Positions 24,169-32,933 of a stretch of 64,000 bases of DNA are shown here, piece by piece (position 1 is the stretch's first letter; each line of letters opens with the position of its first letter). The notes beneath the pieces were generated by a model. That model was not told the origin of the DNA and did not search any database. It saw only the letters and a list, made by a program, of their open reading frames with translations. Both the position numbers and the translations under genes were made by a program. The stretch is from Bradyrhizobium sp. U87765 SZCCT0048 (GTDB lineage Bacteria; Pseudomonadota; Alphaproteobacteria; Rhizobiales; Xanthobacteraceae): contig NZ_JAFCMM010000002.1 of assembly GCF_018131225.1 (NCBI RefSeq), forward strand, positions 682,001 to 746,000, in the 5' to 3' direction.

Positions 24169-25194
24169 ATGTCCCGCCCGATCACCCGCCGCGCTGCCCT
24201 GCTGGCCACCGCGATCGCCGCACTCGCCGCCGGCGGCCGCAGCATCGCGGCGACGCCGGTGCGGCTGACCTTCGACCGTCCGTTCGATGGCACCATGGCG
24301 CCGTTCTTTATCGCTGCGGCCCGCGGCCTGTTCCGCGCCGAGGGCGTCATGCCCACCCTGGACAGCGCCGCGGGATCTCCGGATGCGATCGCCCGCGTCG
24401 CCGCCGGCACCAGCGAGATGGCGGTCGCGGACATCAATGCCCTGCTGCGCTTCCGAGACGACGATGCCGCGCCTGCCGTGAAGGCGGTGTTCGTGGTGTT
24501 CGACCGCGCACCCTATGCGCTGATCGCCCGCCGCAGCCGCGGCATTCACATCCTCGCCGACGTCGAGGGCAAGACCGTCGGCGTCGCCGACAGCGACCTC
24601 TCCTATCGCTTCTGGCCCGGCCTCGCCCGCCTCAATCGCATCGACACCGCGCGCGTGCGAATCGAAAAAATCAGTGCGGCCGTGCGCGAACCGATCCTGT
24701 CCGCCGGACAGGTCGACGCGATCACCGGCTTCTCCTACCTGTCGGCGCTCAATCTCAGGGATCGCGGCATCCCGGCGACCGATCTCGCCGTGCTGCGCTT
24801 CGCCGACTATGGCTGCGAGGCCTACGGCCAGGCCGTGATCGTGAATCCGGCGTTCGCCCGCGAGCAGCCCGATGCGGTGCGCGGTGTCCTGCGGGCGCTG
24901 GTCGCCGGCATCCGCATCGCGCTCGCCAACCCCGCGCAGGCGATCGACGACACGATGAGCCAGATCAATGCCGCATCGCGCGACCTCGAACTCGAGCGGC
25001 TGCGCCTCGTCCTGCATGACAACATTGTCACCGACGACGTTCGCGCGCACGGGCTCGGCGGCCTCGATGCGACGCGCTTCAACAGCGCCCGCGACACGCT
25101 CGCGGCCGGCTTCAAATTCCGCAAGACCCTGACGGTGGCCGACATTTTCGACGACACGCTGCTGCCGCCACGCGACGCGCGGCAGATCATTTGA
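24169..25194 (+). CDS. ABC transporter substrate-binding protein, SsuA/THI5-like
   Basis: A 341-aa periplasmic binding protein with a Tat-like signal (PITRRAALLATAIAALAAGG). The family core reads MAPFFIAAARGLFRAEGVMP near residue 42, then GSPDAIARVAAGTSEMAVAD and EGKTVGVADSDLSYRFWPGL. Relatives bind taurine, alkanesulfonates, nitrate or pyrimidine precursors; the ligand here cannot be read. No matching permease or ATPase lies beside it: the next gene is the self-contained exporter ndvA. So it is an orphan binding protein. Confidence 0.8.
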   Translation: MSRPITRRAALLATAIAALAAGGRSIAATPVRLTFDRPFDGTMAPFFIAAARGLFRAEGVMPTLDSAAGSPDAIARVAAGTSEMAVADINALLRFRDDDAAPAVKAVFVVFDRAPYALIARRSRGIHILADVEGKTVGVADSDLSYRFWPGLARLNRIDTARVRIEKISAAVREPILSAGQVDAITGFSYLSALNLRDRGIPATDLAVLRFADYGCEAYGQAVIVNPAFAREQPDAVRGVLRALVAGIRIALANPAQAIDDTMSQINAASRDLELERLRLVLHDNIVTDDVRAHGLGGLDATRFNSARDTLAAGFKFRKTLTVADIFDDTLLPPRDARQII

Positions 25195-25279
25195 GTGCAA
25201 AAGCCGCCTCGCACGGCTGTATTCCGCACGCCACCCCCACTACAATCATCGCCCACGCCGCCACCCGACAGGACCATGC

Positions 25280-27067
25280 ATGTCGCTTCCTCGCCTCTAC
25301 GCCCGCGTCCTGCAACTGCTCGGCAAGGAAGGGCGGCTGGGCTGGATTCTCGCCGCCGCCAACATGCTGCTGGCGATGGCCCAGTTCGCCGAACCGGTGC
25401 TGTTCGGCCGCATCATCGATGCGCTGTCCACGACACCGGCGTCGGGCGGCCTCGCGGCGACGCCGCCCAATGTCTGGCCGCTGCTCGGCACCTGGGTGGC
25501 CTTCGGCCTGTTCACCATCGGCTGCGGCGTGCTCGTCGCGCTGCATGCGGACCGGCTGGCGCACCGCCAGCGTCAGGCGGTGCTGACAAGCTACTTCGAA
25601 CACATCCTGCAATTGCCGCTGACCTTCCACAGCGGCACCCACTCGGGCCGCCTGATGAAGGTCATGCTCCAGGGCACCGATGCGCTGTGGCGGCTGTGGC
25701 TCGGCTTCTTCCGCGAGCACTTCGCCGCGATCATGTCGCTGATCGTGCTGCTGCCGCTGTCGCTCTACCTCAACTGGCGGCTCGCCATCCTGCTGTTCGT
25801 GCTGTGCGTGGTGTTCACGGTCCTGACGACACTGGTGGTGCGCAAGACCTACGCGATGCAGAGCGAGGTCGAGCAGCATTTCAGCGATCTCGCCACGCGC
25901 GCCTCCGACTCGCTGGGAAACGTCGCTCTGGTGCAGAGCTTCGTGCGCATCGACGCCGAGGTGCAGGGCCTGCGCGGTATCGCCGACAAGCTGCTGTCGG
26001 TGCAGATCCCGGTGCTGTCGTGGTGGGCCGTGGTCGCGGTGATGACCCGCGCGTCCACCACCATCACCATCCTTGCGATCTTCGTCGTCGGCATCATCCT
26101 GCACGGCCAGGGCCTCGCCACCATCGGCGAGATCGTGATGTTCGTGTCGTTCGCCACCATGCTGATCCAGAAGCTCGAGCAGGTGGTGTCTTTCATCAAC
26201 AGCATCTTCATGGAAGCGCCACGGCTGAAGGAGTTCTTCGACGTGCTCGATGCCGTGCCGGCGGTGCGCGATCGCCCGGACGCGATCGATCCCGGCCGCC
26301 TGCAGGGCCTCGTCGAGTTCAACGACGTTTCGTTCTCCTATGACGGCAAGCGCCCGGCGATCCAGGACCTGTCGTTCACCGCGCTGCCCGGCGACACCAT
26401 TGCCCTTGTCGGCCCGACCGGCGCCGGCAAGTCGACCGCCATCGCGCTGCTGCATCGCGCCTTCGATCCGCAGTCGGGCATCATCAAGATCGACGGCATG
26501 GACATCCGCGCGCTGAAGCTGAGCGCGCTGCGCCGGAACATCGGCGTCGTGTTCCAGGAGGCGCTGCTGTTCAACCGCACCATCGCCGACAACCTGCGGG
26601 TCGGCAAACCCGACGCCACCGAGGCCGAGATGCGGCAGGCCGCCGAGCGCGCCCAGGCGCTGGAGTTCATCGAGCGCGGCGACCTCAAGTTCGAGACCAA
26701 TGCCGGCGAGCGCGGCCGCATGCTGTCCGGCGGCGAACGCCAGCGCCTGTCGATCGCGCGCGCCCTGCTCAAGAACCCGCCGATCCTGATTCTCGACGAG
26801 GCCACCAGCGCGCTCGACGCCGTCACCGAGGCCAAGGTCAACGCCGCACTCGACGCGGTGATGCAAGGGCGCACCACCTTTGTCATCGCGCACCGTCTGT
26901 CGACCATCCGCAACGCCACCCGAATTCTGGTGTTCAAGGACGGCAAGGTGATCGAAAGCGGAACTTTCGATGAACTCGTCGCGAGCGGCGGCCATTTCGC
27001 CGATCTCGCCCGCGCCCAGTTCATGGTTCAGAACGACCCGCCGGCCGCGATCACGTCGCAGATGTGA
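25280..27067 (+). CDS. ndvA: NdvA-type cyclic glucan exporter (ABC permease-ATPase)
   Basis: A 595-aa half-transporter with an N-terminal six-helix membrane domain (to about residue 320) and a C-terminal ATPase. Walker A is GPTGAGKST near residue 378, the signature is LSGGERQRLS near 481, Walker B is ILILDEATSALD, and the H-loop is FVIAHRLSTI. The opening ARVLQLLGKEGRLGWILAAAN and FHSGTHSGRLMKVMLQGTDA match the beta-(1,2)-glucan exporters NdvA/ChvA. It would move cyclic glucan made by a glucan synthase (not in this window) to the periplasm for osmoadaptation and host interaction. Confidence 0.87.
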   Translation: MSLPRLYARVLQLLGKEGRLGWILAAANMLLAMAQFAEPVLFGRIIDALSTTPASGGLAATPPNVWPLLGTWVAFGLFTIGCGVLVALHADRLAHRQRQAVLTSYFEHILQLPLTFHSGTHSGRLMKVMLQGTDALWRLWLGFFREHFAAIMSLIVLLPLSLYLNWRLAILLFVLCVVFTVLTTLVVRKTYAMQSEVEQHFSDLATRASDSLGNVALVQSFVRIDAEVQGLRGIADKLLSVQIPVLSWWAVVAVMTRASTTITILAIFVVGIILHGQGLATIGEIVMFVSFATMLIQKLEQVVSFINSIFMEAPRLKEFFDVLDAVPAVRDRPDAIDPGRLQGLVEFNDVSFSYDGKRPAIQDLSFTALPGDTIALVGPTGAGKSTAIALLHRAFDPQSGIIKIDGMDIRALKLSALRRNIGVVFQEALLFNRTIADNLRVGKPDATEAEMRQAAERAQALEFIERGDLKFETNAGERGRMLSGGERQRLSIARALLKNPPILILDEATSALDAVTEAKVNAALDAVMQGRTTFVIAHRLSTIRNATRILVFKDGKVIESGTFDELVASGGHFADLARAQFMVQNDPPAAITSQM

Positions 27068-27389
27068 TCGCCGCCACGCACGAAGGTGGACGATCGTCGA
27101 AATTTGGCCCCTTTCGTGCATGAATCCGGCGCCGGCCGGTCCCGCCGGCGCAGCCTCTGTTCCGGTCGACCAAGACAGGGTAGGTTTCTGTCGTGGCGTC
27201 GCCCGTGGATGAAGACCTGACGCGGTCGCATCCTGCAGTCTCGAGGGACGCCTCGCCGGTTGCGTCCCCCGCAACACGGCAGGATCGGATCGTGAACCGC
27301 ACGCGCGTGGGCGTCGACCCCGCGAACGTTGTATTCAAGGCGCGTTCCGTCGATGATGGATCGCCGCTGCCAAGGACCGGAATCGTAAA
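27068..27389. other. Intergenic stretch between ndvA and dacA-like gene
   Basis: No supported gene in these 322 bp. A GC hairpin, CGCCGG (27130-27135) with CCGGCG (27145-27150), lies 63 bp after the ndvA stop and may be part of its 3' end; it has no T-run. The rest presumably carries the promoter of the carboxypeptidase gene, but I see no convincing box. Confidence 0.4.
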
Positions 27390-28889
27390 GTGCTCTCTCT
27401 GATCGCTTCGACGCGCCAATCCATCCTGAGCTGCCTCGCCCTCGCGGCCTGCCTCGCGACGCTCGCCGCGTCGCGCCCGGCCCAGGCGGAGGCCAACCTC
27501 GTGATCGAGGCCGATACCGGCAAGGTCCTGTTCGCGGAGAACGCGACCATCCCTTGGTACCCCGCATCGGTGACCAAGCTGATGACCGCCTATGTCGTGC
27601 TCAAGGCGGTCAAGGACGGCCGCACTTCGCTCGACAATCTCGTAAGCGTGTCGCCGATCGCCGCCGGGCAGGCGCCGTCCAAGATGGGCTTCCGCGCCGG
27701 CACCCAGCTCACCATCGACAACGCGATGAAGATGATGCTGGTGAAGTCGGCCAACGACATGGCGGTGGTGCTCGCCGAGGGCCTCGACGGCTCGATCGAG
27801 GCGTTCGCCGACGAGATGAACCAGACCGCACTGCGGCTTGGCATGACCCAGACCCATTTCGTCAATCCGAACGGCCTGCCGGCGGACGGCCATGTCAGCT
27901 CGGCGCGTGACCTCGCCCTCCTGGCGCGGGCGCTGCTGCGCGACCTGCCGGAATACGAGTATTTCGTCCACATCCCGGCGATCAAGTTCGGCCGCCGCAT
28001 CACCCGCAACTTCAACAGCCTGATCGGCCGCTATCCCGGCGCCGACGGCATGAAGACCGGCTTCATTTGCGCGTCCGGTTTCAACCTCGTCGCCTCGGCC
28101 ACCCGCAACAACAAGCGCCTGATCGCCGTCGTGCTCGGCGCGTCGTCGTCGAGCATGCGGACCTACAAGGCCGCGCAGCTGCTGGAGCGCGGCTTCTCCG
28201 GCAGCGGCCTCGCCTGGCTGACGCCGTCGCTCGGCACCGTCGATTCCCTCCAGCCCGTCAACGTCGATCCGCCGAACCTGCGCGACGACATGTGCGGCCC
28301 GCATCGCAAGCGCCAGCAGGCACCGGAGTCCGACGACGACAACGCCGTCAGCGCCACCAGCGAGAACACGGTGTCGATGTTCGCCGGCCTGCAGCCGGGA
28401 CAGATGAAGCCGGCCGAGCTGCTCGCCGCGGCGCCTGCCGCCGCCGAGCCTGTCATCGTCTACACGGGCCCCAAGCGCACGGGCGCTGCGATCATCGCTG
28501 CCAATGCCGCGGACGCTGCCGCCGAGACGCCGCCGAAGGCCAAGGGCAAGCGCGGCAAGGGCCGCGCCAGGGCCGCTGCCCCCCAGACCGCGGCCGCCAA
28601 GCCGGACGCCAAGACCGACGCCAAGATCGATGCAAAGACCGATGCGAAGCCAGCCCGCGCCGCCAGCGCCAAGCCGGCGGTCGAGCGCCCACCGGCAGCC
28701 GTCCGCGCGACCTCGGCGCCAGCAGCCGGCGACAAGGCACGCGCCGCGGCGCAGTCCGAAAGCTCCAGGACCGACAAGAAGGCCGAGAAGAAGCCCGATC
28801 CCAAGCGGTCCGAGGCCCAGAAACCGGCCGGCAAGAAAGACGCCAAGCCGGTCAGCCAGCGCACCACCGACCCCGCGCCGCGCTCCTGA
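27390..28889 (+). CDS. D-alanyl-D-alanine carboxypeptidase with long basic tail
   Basis: A 499-aa class C low-molecular-mass penicillin-binding protein (DacA/PBP5 type) that trims the fifth D-Ala from peptidoglycan stem peptides in the periplasm. The start is GTG at 27390 with AAGGA upstream. A signal peptide ends near AQA-EA (residue 33). The catalytic set is S60-V-T-K63, S120-A-N122 and K222-T-G. Beyond about residue 300 the usual PBP5 C-terminal domain and amphipathic anchor are replaced by some 200 residues rich in Ala, Lys and Pro (KAKGKRGKGRARAAA, DAKTDAKIDAKTDAK). This is probably a flexible wall-contacting tail. Confidence 0.87.
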   Translation: MLSLIASTRQSILSCLALAACLATLAASRPAQAEANLVIEADTGKVLFAENATIPWYPASVTKLMTAYVVLKAVKDGRTSLDNLVSVSPIAAGQAPSKMGFRAGTQLTIDNAMKMMLVKSANDMAVVLAEGLDGSIEAFADEMNQTALRLGMTQTHFVNPNGLPADGHVSSARDLALLARALLRDLPEYEYFVHIPAIKFGRRITRNFNSLIGRYPGADGMKTGFICASGFNLVASATRNNKRLIAVVLGASSSSMRTYKAAQLLERGFSGSGLAWLTPSLGTVDSLQPVNVDPPNLRDDMCGPHRKRQQAPESDDDNAVSATSENTVSMFAGLQPGQMKPAELLAAAPAAAEPVIVYTGPKRTGAAIIAANAADAAAETPPKAKGKRGKGRARAAAPQTAAAKPDAKTDAKIDAKTDAKPARAASAKPAVERPPAAVRATSAPAAGDKARAAAQSESSRTDKKAEKKPDPKRSEAQKPAGKKDAKPVSQRTTDPAPRS

Positions 28890-29103
28890 GCACGGCGTTC
28901 CCGCCGGACGCCATTAAGGCGTTACCTTCGCTCGATAAATTCCAGCCCACGGCAGCCGCCTGATCCACGGTGCGACCGCACTGTGGCTTGCCAGCCCGTG
29001 CGGCTTCGCCCAATACTGCCCCGATGGCGGCAATGCGACCGGCCACGCCGAGCCTCGTCGCGAGACCGAGCAACAACGAACCGCCAACATGAGGGGGAAA
29101 TCC

Positions 29104-30795
29104 GTGGATCGCATCTGGCTGAAGCATTATCCCGCCGGCGTGCCGGCCGACATCGACGTCACCCAATACGCCTCGCTGGTCGCGCTGCTCGAGGAGAGCT
29201 TCGTCAAGTTCCGCGATCGCAAGGCCTTCATCTGCATGGACAAGGCCATCACCTACGGCGAGCTCGACGAGATGTCGGTCGCGCTCGGCGCCTACCTGCA
29301 GGGCAAGGGTCTGCAGAAGGGCGCCCGCGTCGCCATCATGATGCCGAACGTGCTGCAGAATCCGGTCGCCACCGCCGCCGTGCTGCGCGCCGGCTACACC
29401 GTGGTGAACGTCAATCCGCTGTACACGCCGCGCGAGCTCGAGCACCAGCTCAAGGACTCCGGCGCCGAGGCGATCATCCTGCTGGAGAACTTCGCCACCA
29501 CGCTGCAGAAGGTGCTGCCCTCGACCGGCGTGAAGCATGTCATCGTCGGCAGCATGGGCGACCTGCTCGGCTTCAAGGGCGTGATCGTCAATTTCGTGGT
29601 GCGCCGGGTCAAGAAGATGGTGCCGGCGTTCTCGCTGCCGACCGCGGTGTCGTTCAACGACGCCCTCGCCGCCGGGCGCCGCCTGACGCTCGCCAAACCG
29701 CAGATCGGCCCTGACGACGTCGCCTTCCTGCAGTACACCGGCGGCACCACCGGCGTGTCCAAGGGCGCAACGCTGCTCCATCGCAACATCGTGGCCAACG
29801 TGCTGCAGAACGACGCCTGGCTGCAGCCGGCGCTGCGCAAGCCGCCGGTCGTCGACCAGCTCTTCATCGTCTGCGCACTGCCGCTCTATCACATCTTCGC
29901 GCTGACCGCGTGCTACCTGCTCGCGGTGCGTGCCGGCGGCGTCAATCTGCTGATCCCCAATCCGCGTGACATCGGCGGCTTCATCAAGGAGCTGAAGAAG
30001 TATCAGGTCAACAGCTTCCCGGCGGTCAACACGCTCTACAACGCGCTGCTGCAGCATCCCGAATTCAAGGAGGTCGACTTCTCCAAGTACAAGACCTGCT
30101 TCGGCGGCGGCATGGCGGTGCAGCGGCCGGTCGCCGAGGCCTGGCTCAAGACCACCGGCTGCGCGCTGTCAGAAGGCTACGGCCTGTCGGAGACCTCGCC
30201 GACGCTGACCTGCAACCCGGCCGACACCGATACCTTCAGCGGTTCGATCGGCTTGCCGGTGCCCTCGACCTATCTCTCGATCCGCGACGACGACAACAAC
30301 GAGGTGCCGCTCGGCACCGCCGGCGAGATCTGCGCCAAGGGCCCGCAGGTCATGATCGGCTACTGGAACAGGCCGGAAGAGACCGCCAAGGTGATGACCG
30401 CGGACGGTTACTTCCGCACCGGCGACATCGGCATCATGGATGCCAACGGCTTCACCAAGATCGTCGACCGGAAGAAGGACATGATCCTGGTCTCCGGCTT
30501 CAACGTCTATCCGAACGAGGTCGAGGAGGTCATCGCCGGCCACCCCGGCGTGCTTGAATGCGCCGTGATCGGCGTGCCGGACGAGAAGTCGACCGAGGCG
30601 GTCAAGGCGTTCGTGGTCAAGAAGGACCCCAACGTCACCGCCCAGGACATCATCAAGTTCGCGGCGACGCAGCTCACCAACTACAAGGTGCCCAAGCAGA
30701 TCGAGTTCAGGACCGAGCTGCCGAAGACCAATGTCGGCAAGATCCTGCGCCGCGAGCTGCGCGACGACAAGCCCAAGATGGCGGCGGCAAGCTGA
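29104..30795 (+). CDS. fadD: Long-chain fatty acid-CoA ligase
   Basis: A 563-aa acyl-CoA synthetase. GTG at 29104 is preferred to the ATG at 29089, since GAGGGGG sits nine bases before the GTG. Motifs are YTGGTTGVSKGATLLH (P-loop), the YGLSETSPT A5 region, TGDIGIMDANGFTKIVDRKK (hinge), SGFNVYPNEVEE and the catalytic lysine in KTNVGKILRREL. It matches the FadD pattern more closely than the paralogue at 2182-3903 and feeds fatty acids to beta-oxidation or phospholipid synthesis. No beta-oxidation genes are adjacent. Confidence 0.88.
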   Translation: MDRIWLKHYPAGVPADIDVTQYASLVALLEESFVKFRDRKAFICMDKAITYGELDEMSVALGAYLQGKGLQKGARVAIMMPNVLQNPVATAAVLRAGYTVVNVNPLYTPRELEHQLKDSGAEAIILLENFATTLQKVLPSTGVKHVIVGSMGDLLGFKGVIVNFVVRRVKKMVPAFSLPTAVSFNDALAAGRRLTLAKPQIGPDDVAFLQYTGGTTGVSKGATLLHRNIVANVLQNDAWLQPALRKPPVVDQLFIVCALPLYHIFALTACYLLAVRAGGVNLLIPNPRDIGGFIKELKKYQVNSFPAVNTLYNALLQHPEFKEVDFSKYKTCFGGGMAVQRPVAEAWLKTTGCALSEGYGLSETSPTLTCNPADTDTFSGSIGLPVPSTYLSIRDDDNNEVPLGTAGEICAKGPQVMIGYWNRPEETAKVMTADGYFRTGDIGIMDANGFTKIVDRKKDMILVSGFNVYPNEVEEVIAGHPGVLECAVIGVPDEKSTEAVKAFVVKKDPNVTAQDIIKFAATQLTNYKVPKQIEFRTELPKTNVGKILRRELRDDKPKMAAAS

Positions 30796-30823
30796 TGCGG
30801 CTACGGCCTACCGACCGGCGGCC

Positions 30824-31378
30824 ATGAACGGGACCGGCGAGCCCGGCCCCGCTGATGTCCTGGCGTTCTGGCGCGGCGTCGGCGCCGATCGCTGGTTCAC
30901 CCGCGACGACGCCCTCGACGCCACGATCACGGCGCGCTTTCGTGCGCTGTGGGAGCGCGCCGGCCGCGGCGAGCTCCGCGACTGGGAAAGCACCGACGAC
31001 GGCACGCTGGCGCTGGTGATCGTGCTCGACCAGTTCCCCCGCAATATGTTCCGGGGCGATGCGCGTGCCTTTTCCACCGACGCAGCGGCGCGGGCCGTGG
31101 TGCGGCGGGCGCTCGACCGCGGTGTCGACCGTCGCATCGATCCGGAACTCTGCGCCTTCCTCTACATGCCGTTCATGCATTCGGAGGATCCGGCCGATCA
31201 GGCCGACTGCGTCACGCTGTTTCGCGCGCATGGCGACGCTGACAATCTCCGCTATGCCGAGATCCATGCCGACATCATCGGGCGCTTCGGCCGTTTTCCC
31301 CATCGCAATCGTGCGCTCGACCGGGTGACGACACCCGAGGAACAGTCCTTTCTGGACAGCGGCGGCTTTTCCGGCTGA
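30824..31378 (+). CDS. DUF924-family protein
   Basis: A 184-aa cytoplasmic protein of the DUF924 family. Conserved segments are VLAFWRGVGADRWFTRDDAL, LALVIVLDQFPRNMFRGDAR, FLYMPFMHSEDPADQ and IIGRFGRFPHRNRAL. The fold is a TPR-like helical bundle with unknown activity. The ATG at 30824 lies 28 bp after fadD, so it may be co-transcribed with it. Confidence 0.8.
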   Translation: MNGTGEPGPADVLAFWRGVGADRWFTRDDALDATITARFRALWERAGRGELRDWESTDDGTLALVIVLDQFPRNMFRGDARAFSTDAAARAVVRRALDRGVDRRIDPELCAFLYMPFMHSEDPADQADCVTLFRAHGDADNLRYAEIHADIIGRFGRFPHRNRALDRVTTPEEQSFLDSGGFSG

Positions 31379-31444
31379 AATATTGGGAAACATGAGCCGC
31401 AGGCCGCCGTCCGGCAGGCTGCGCCCCGCCCGGAGGATGCCCCC

Positions 31445-32431
31445 TTGATCCCGTTCGTCTCGCGCCTGTCCGGCGCCATGCTTGCGCTGACGCTCGCCGC
31501 CGCCCCCCTCGTCGCGCCAATCGCGGGCCACGCCCAGCAGCCGCTCGAACTCAAGCTGATGGCGCCCGCGGCGCCCGGCGGCGGCTGGGACCAGACCGCC
31601 CGCGCCATGCAGCAGGCGCTGGTGGCGGCCGGCATCGCCCGCAGCGTCCAGGTCACCAATGTCGCGGGCGCCGGCGGCAGCGTCGGCATCGCCCAGTTCG
31701 TCAATGGCGCCAGGGGCGACGGCAACCAGATGATGGTCAATGGCTTCGTCATGGTCGGCGCGCTGGCCATGAACAAATCACCGGTGACGCTGGAGCAGGT
31801 GACGCCGATCGCCCGCCTTACCGAGGAAATCCAGGTCATCGTCGTGCCGGCGAACTCGCCGGTCAAGACGGCGCAGGACCTCGCCGCGGCGCTGAAAGCC
31901 GACATCGCCAAGGTCACCTTCGCCGGCGGCTCGGCCGGCGGCGTCGACCATGTCATGGCGGCGCTGTTCGCCGGCGCCATCGGCGCGGATGCCAAGAAGG
32001 TGAACTACATTCCGTTCTCCGGCGGCGGCGAATCGCTGGCCGCGATTCTGGGCGCCAAGGTCACCGCGGGCATTTCGGGCCTCAGCGAGTACGAGAGCCA
32101 GATCAAGTCAGGCAAGCTGCGCGCGCTCGGTATCACCTCGGAGAAGCGCCTGCCCGGCATCGACATCCCCACCTTCAAGGAGCAGGGCATCGACCTCGTG
32201 CTGGCGAACTGGCGCTCGGTGGTCGCCGCACCCGGCATCACGCCGGAGCAGCGCAAGGTGCTCGCCGACGCGGTGGAGAAGATGGTGAAGTCCGACGCCT
32301 GGAAGGAAACGCTCAAGCAGAAGGGATGGGACGATGCCTATCTCGGCGGCGATGCGTTCGCCGATTTCCTGAAAAAGGAGACCGTGCGCGTCACCGATGT
32401 GCTGAGGTCGATCGGCCTCGTCAAGTCGTGA
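31445..32431 (+). CDS. tctC: Tripartite tricarboxylate transporter substrate-binding protein
   Basis: A 328-aa periplasmic binding protein of the TctC/Bug family. The start is TTG at 31445 with GGAGG upstream. The signal peptide runs to about residue 29 (AGHAQQ). Core features are LKLMAPAAPGGGWDQTARAM, VTNVAGAGGSVGIAQFVNGA and KKVNYIPFSGGGESLAAILG. It delivers a carboxylate to the TctAB permease encoded by the next two genes (7-bp and overlapping junctions). The family is broad; citrate is only one possible ligand. Confidence 0.88.
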   Translation: MIPFVSRLSGAMLALTLAAAPLVAPIAGHAQQPLELKLMAPAAPGGGWDQTARAMQQALVAAGIARSVQVTNVAGAGGSVGIAQFVNGARGDGNQMMVNGFVMVGALAMNKSPVTLEQVTPIARLTEEIQVIVVPANSPVKTAQDLAAALKADIAKVTFAGGSAGGVDHVMAALFAGAIGADAKKVNYIPFSGGGESLAAILGAKVTAGISGLSEYESQIKSGKLRALGITSEKRLPGIDIPTFKEQGIDLVLANWRSVVAAPGITPEQRKVLADAVEKMVKSDAWKETLKQKGWDDAYLGGDAFADFLKKETVRVTDVLRSIGLVKS

Positions 32432-32438
32432 GAGCGAC

Positions 32439-32933
32439 ATGAGCTCCGCCGACTCCCCTTCGTCCGGACCGACGCACCATCGCGCCGATCCGGCCGGCCT
32501 CGTGATCGCGGCGCTGCTCGCTCTCCTCGCGGGCCTCCTCGTCTGGGACGCCAGCCGCCTGCAGGCCAACACGGTCTACGGCATGGGACCGCAGGCGATG
32601 CCGATCGTCATCGCGTGCGGGCTCGGCCTCCTCGCCGTCGCCAACCTCGTCGATGCGCTGCGAGGCCGTCTGCCCCCGCGCGAGAGCGCCGATCCGCGCG
32701 CGGTGCTGCTGATCCTCGGCGGCCTGGCGCTGCTGATCGCGATCATCGGCCTTGGCGGCGGCTTCATCCTCGCCACCGCGGCACTGTTCGTCGCCACCTC
32801 CGCGGCCTTCGGGCGGCGCGCGCTGCTGAGCGATTTCGCCATCGCCTTCGTGCTGAGCCTCCTGATCTACCTCGCCTTCGACCGCGTGCTGACACTCAGC
32901 CTGCCCGCGGGCCCGATCGAAAGACTGCTGTGA
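32439..32933 (+). CDS. tctB: Tripartite tricarboxylate transporter small membrane subunit
   Basis: A 164-aa protein with four hydrophobic helices: LVIAALLALLAGLLVWDA, IVIACGLGLLAVANLVDAL, LLILGGLALLIAIIGLGGG and a C-terminal pair ending FVLSLLIYLAFDRVL. This is the TctB pattern. It starts 7 bp after tctC, and its TGA overlaps the tctA ATG by one base (TGATG). Confidence 0.85.
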   Translation: MSSADSPSSGPTHHRADPAGLVIAALLALLAGLLVWDASRLQANTVYGMGPQAMPIVIACGLGLLAVANLVDALRGRLPPRESADPRAVLLILGGLALLIAIIGLGGGFILATAALFVATSAAFGRRALLSDFAIAFVLSLLIYLAFDRVLTLSLPAGPIERLL

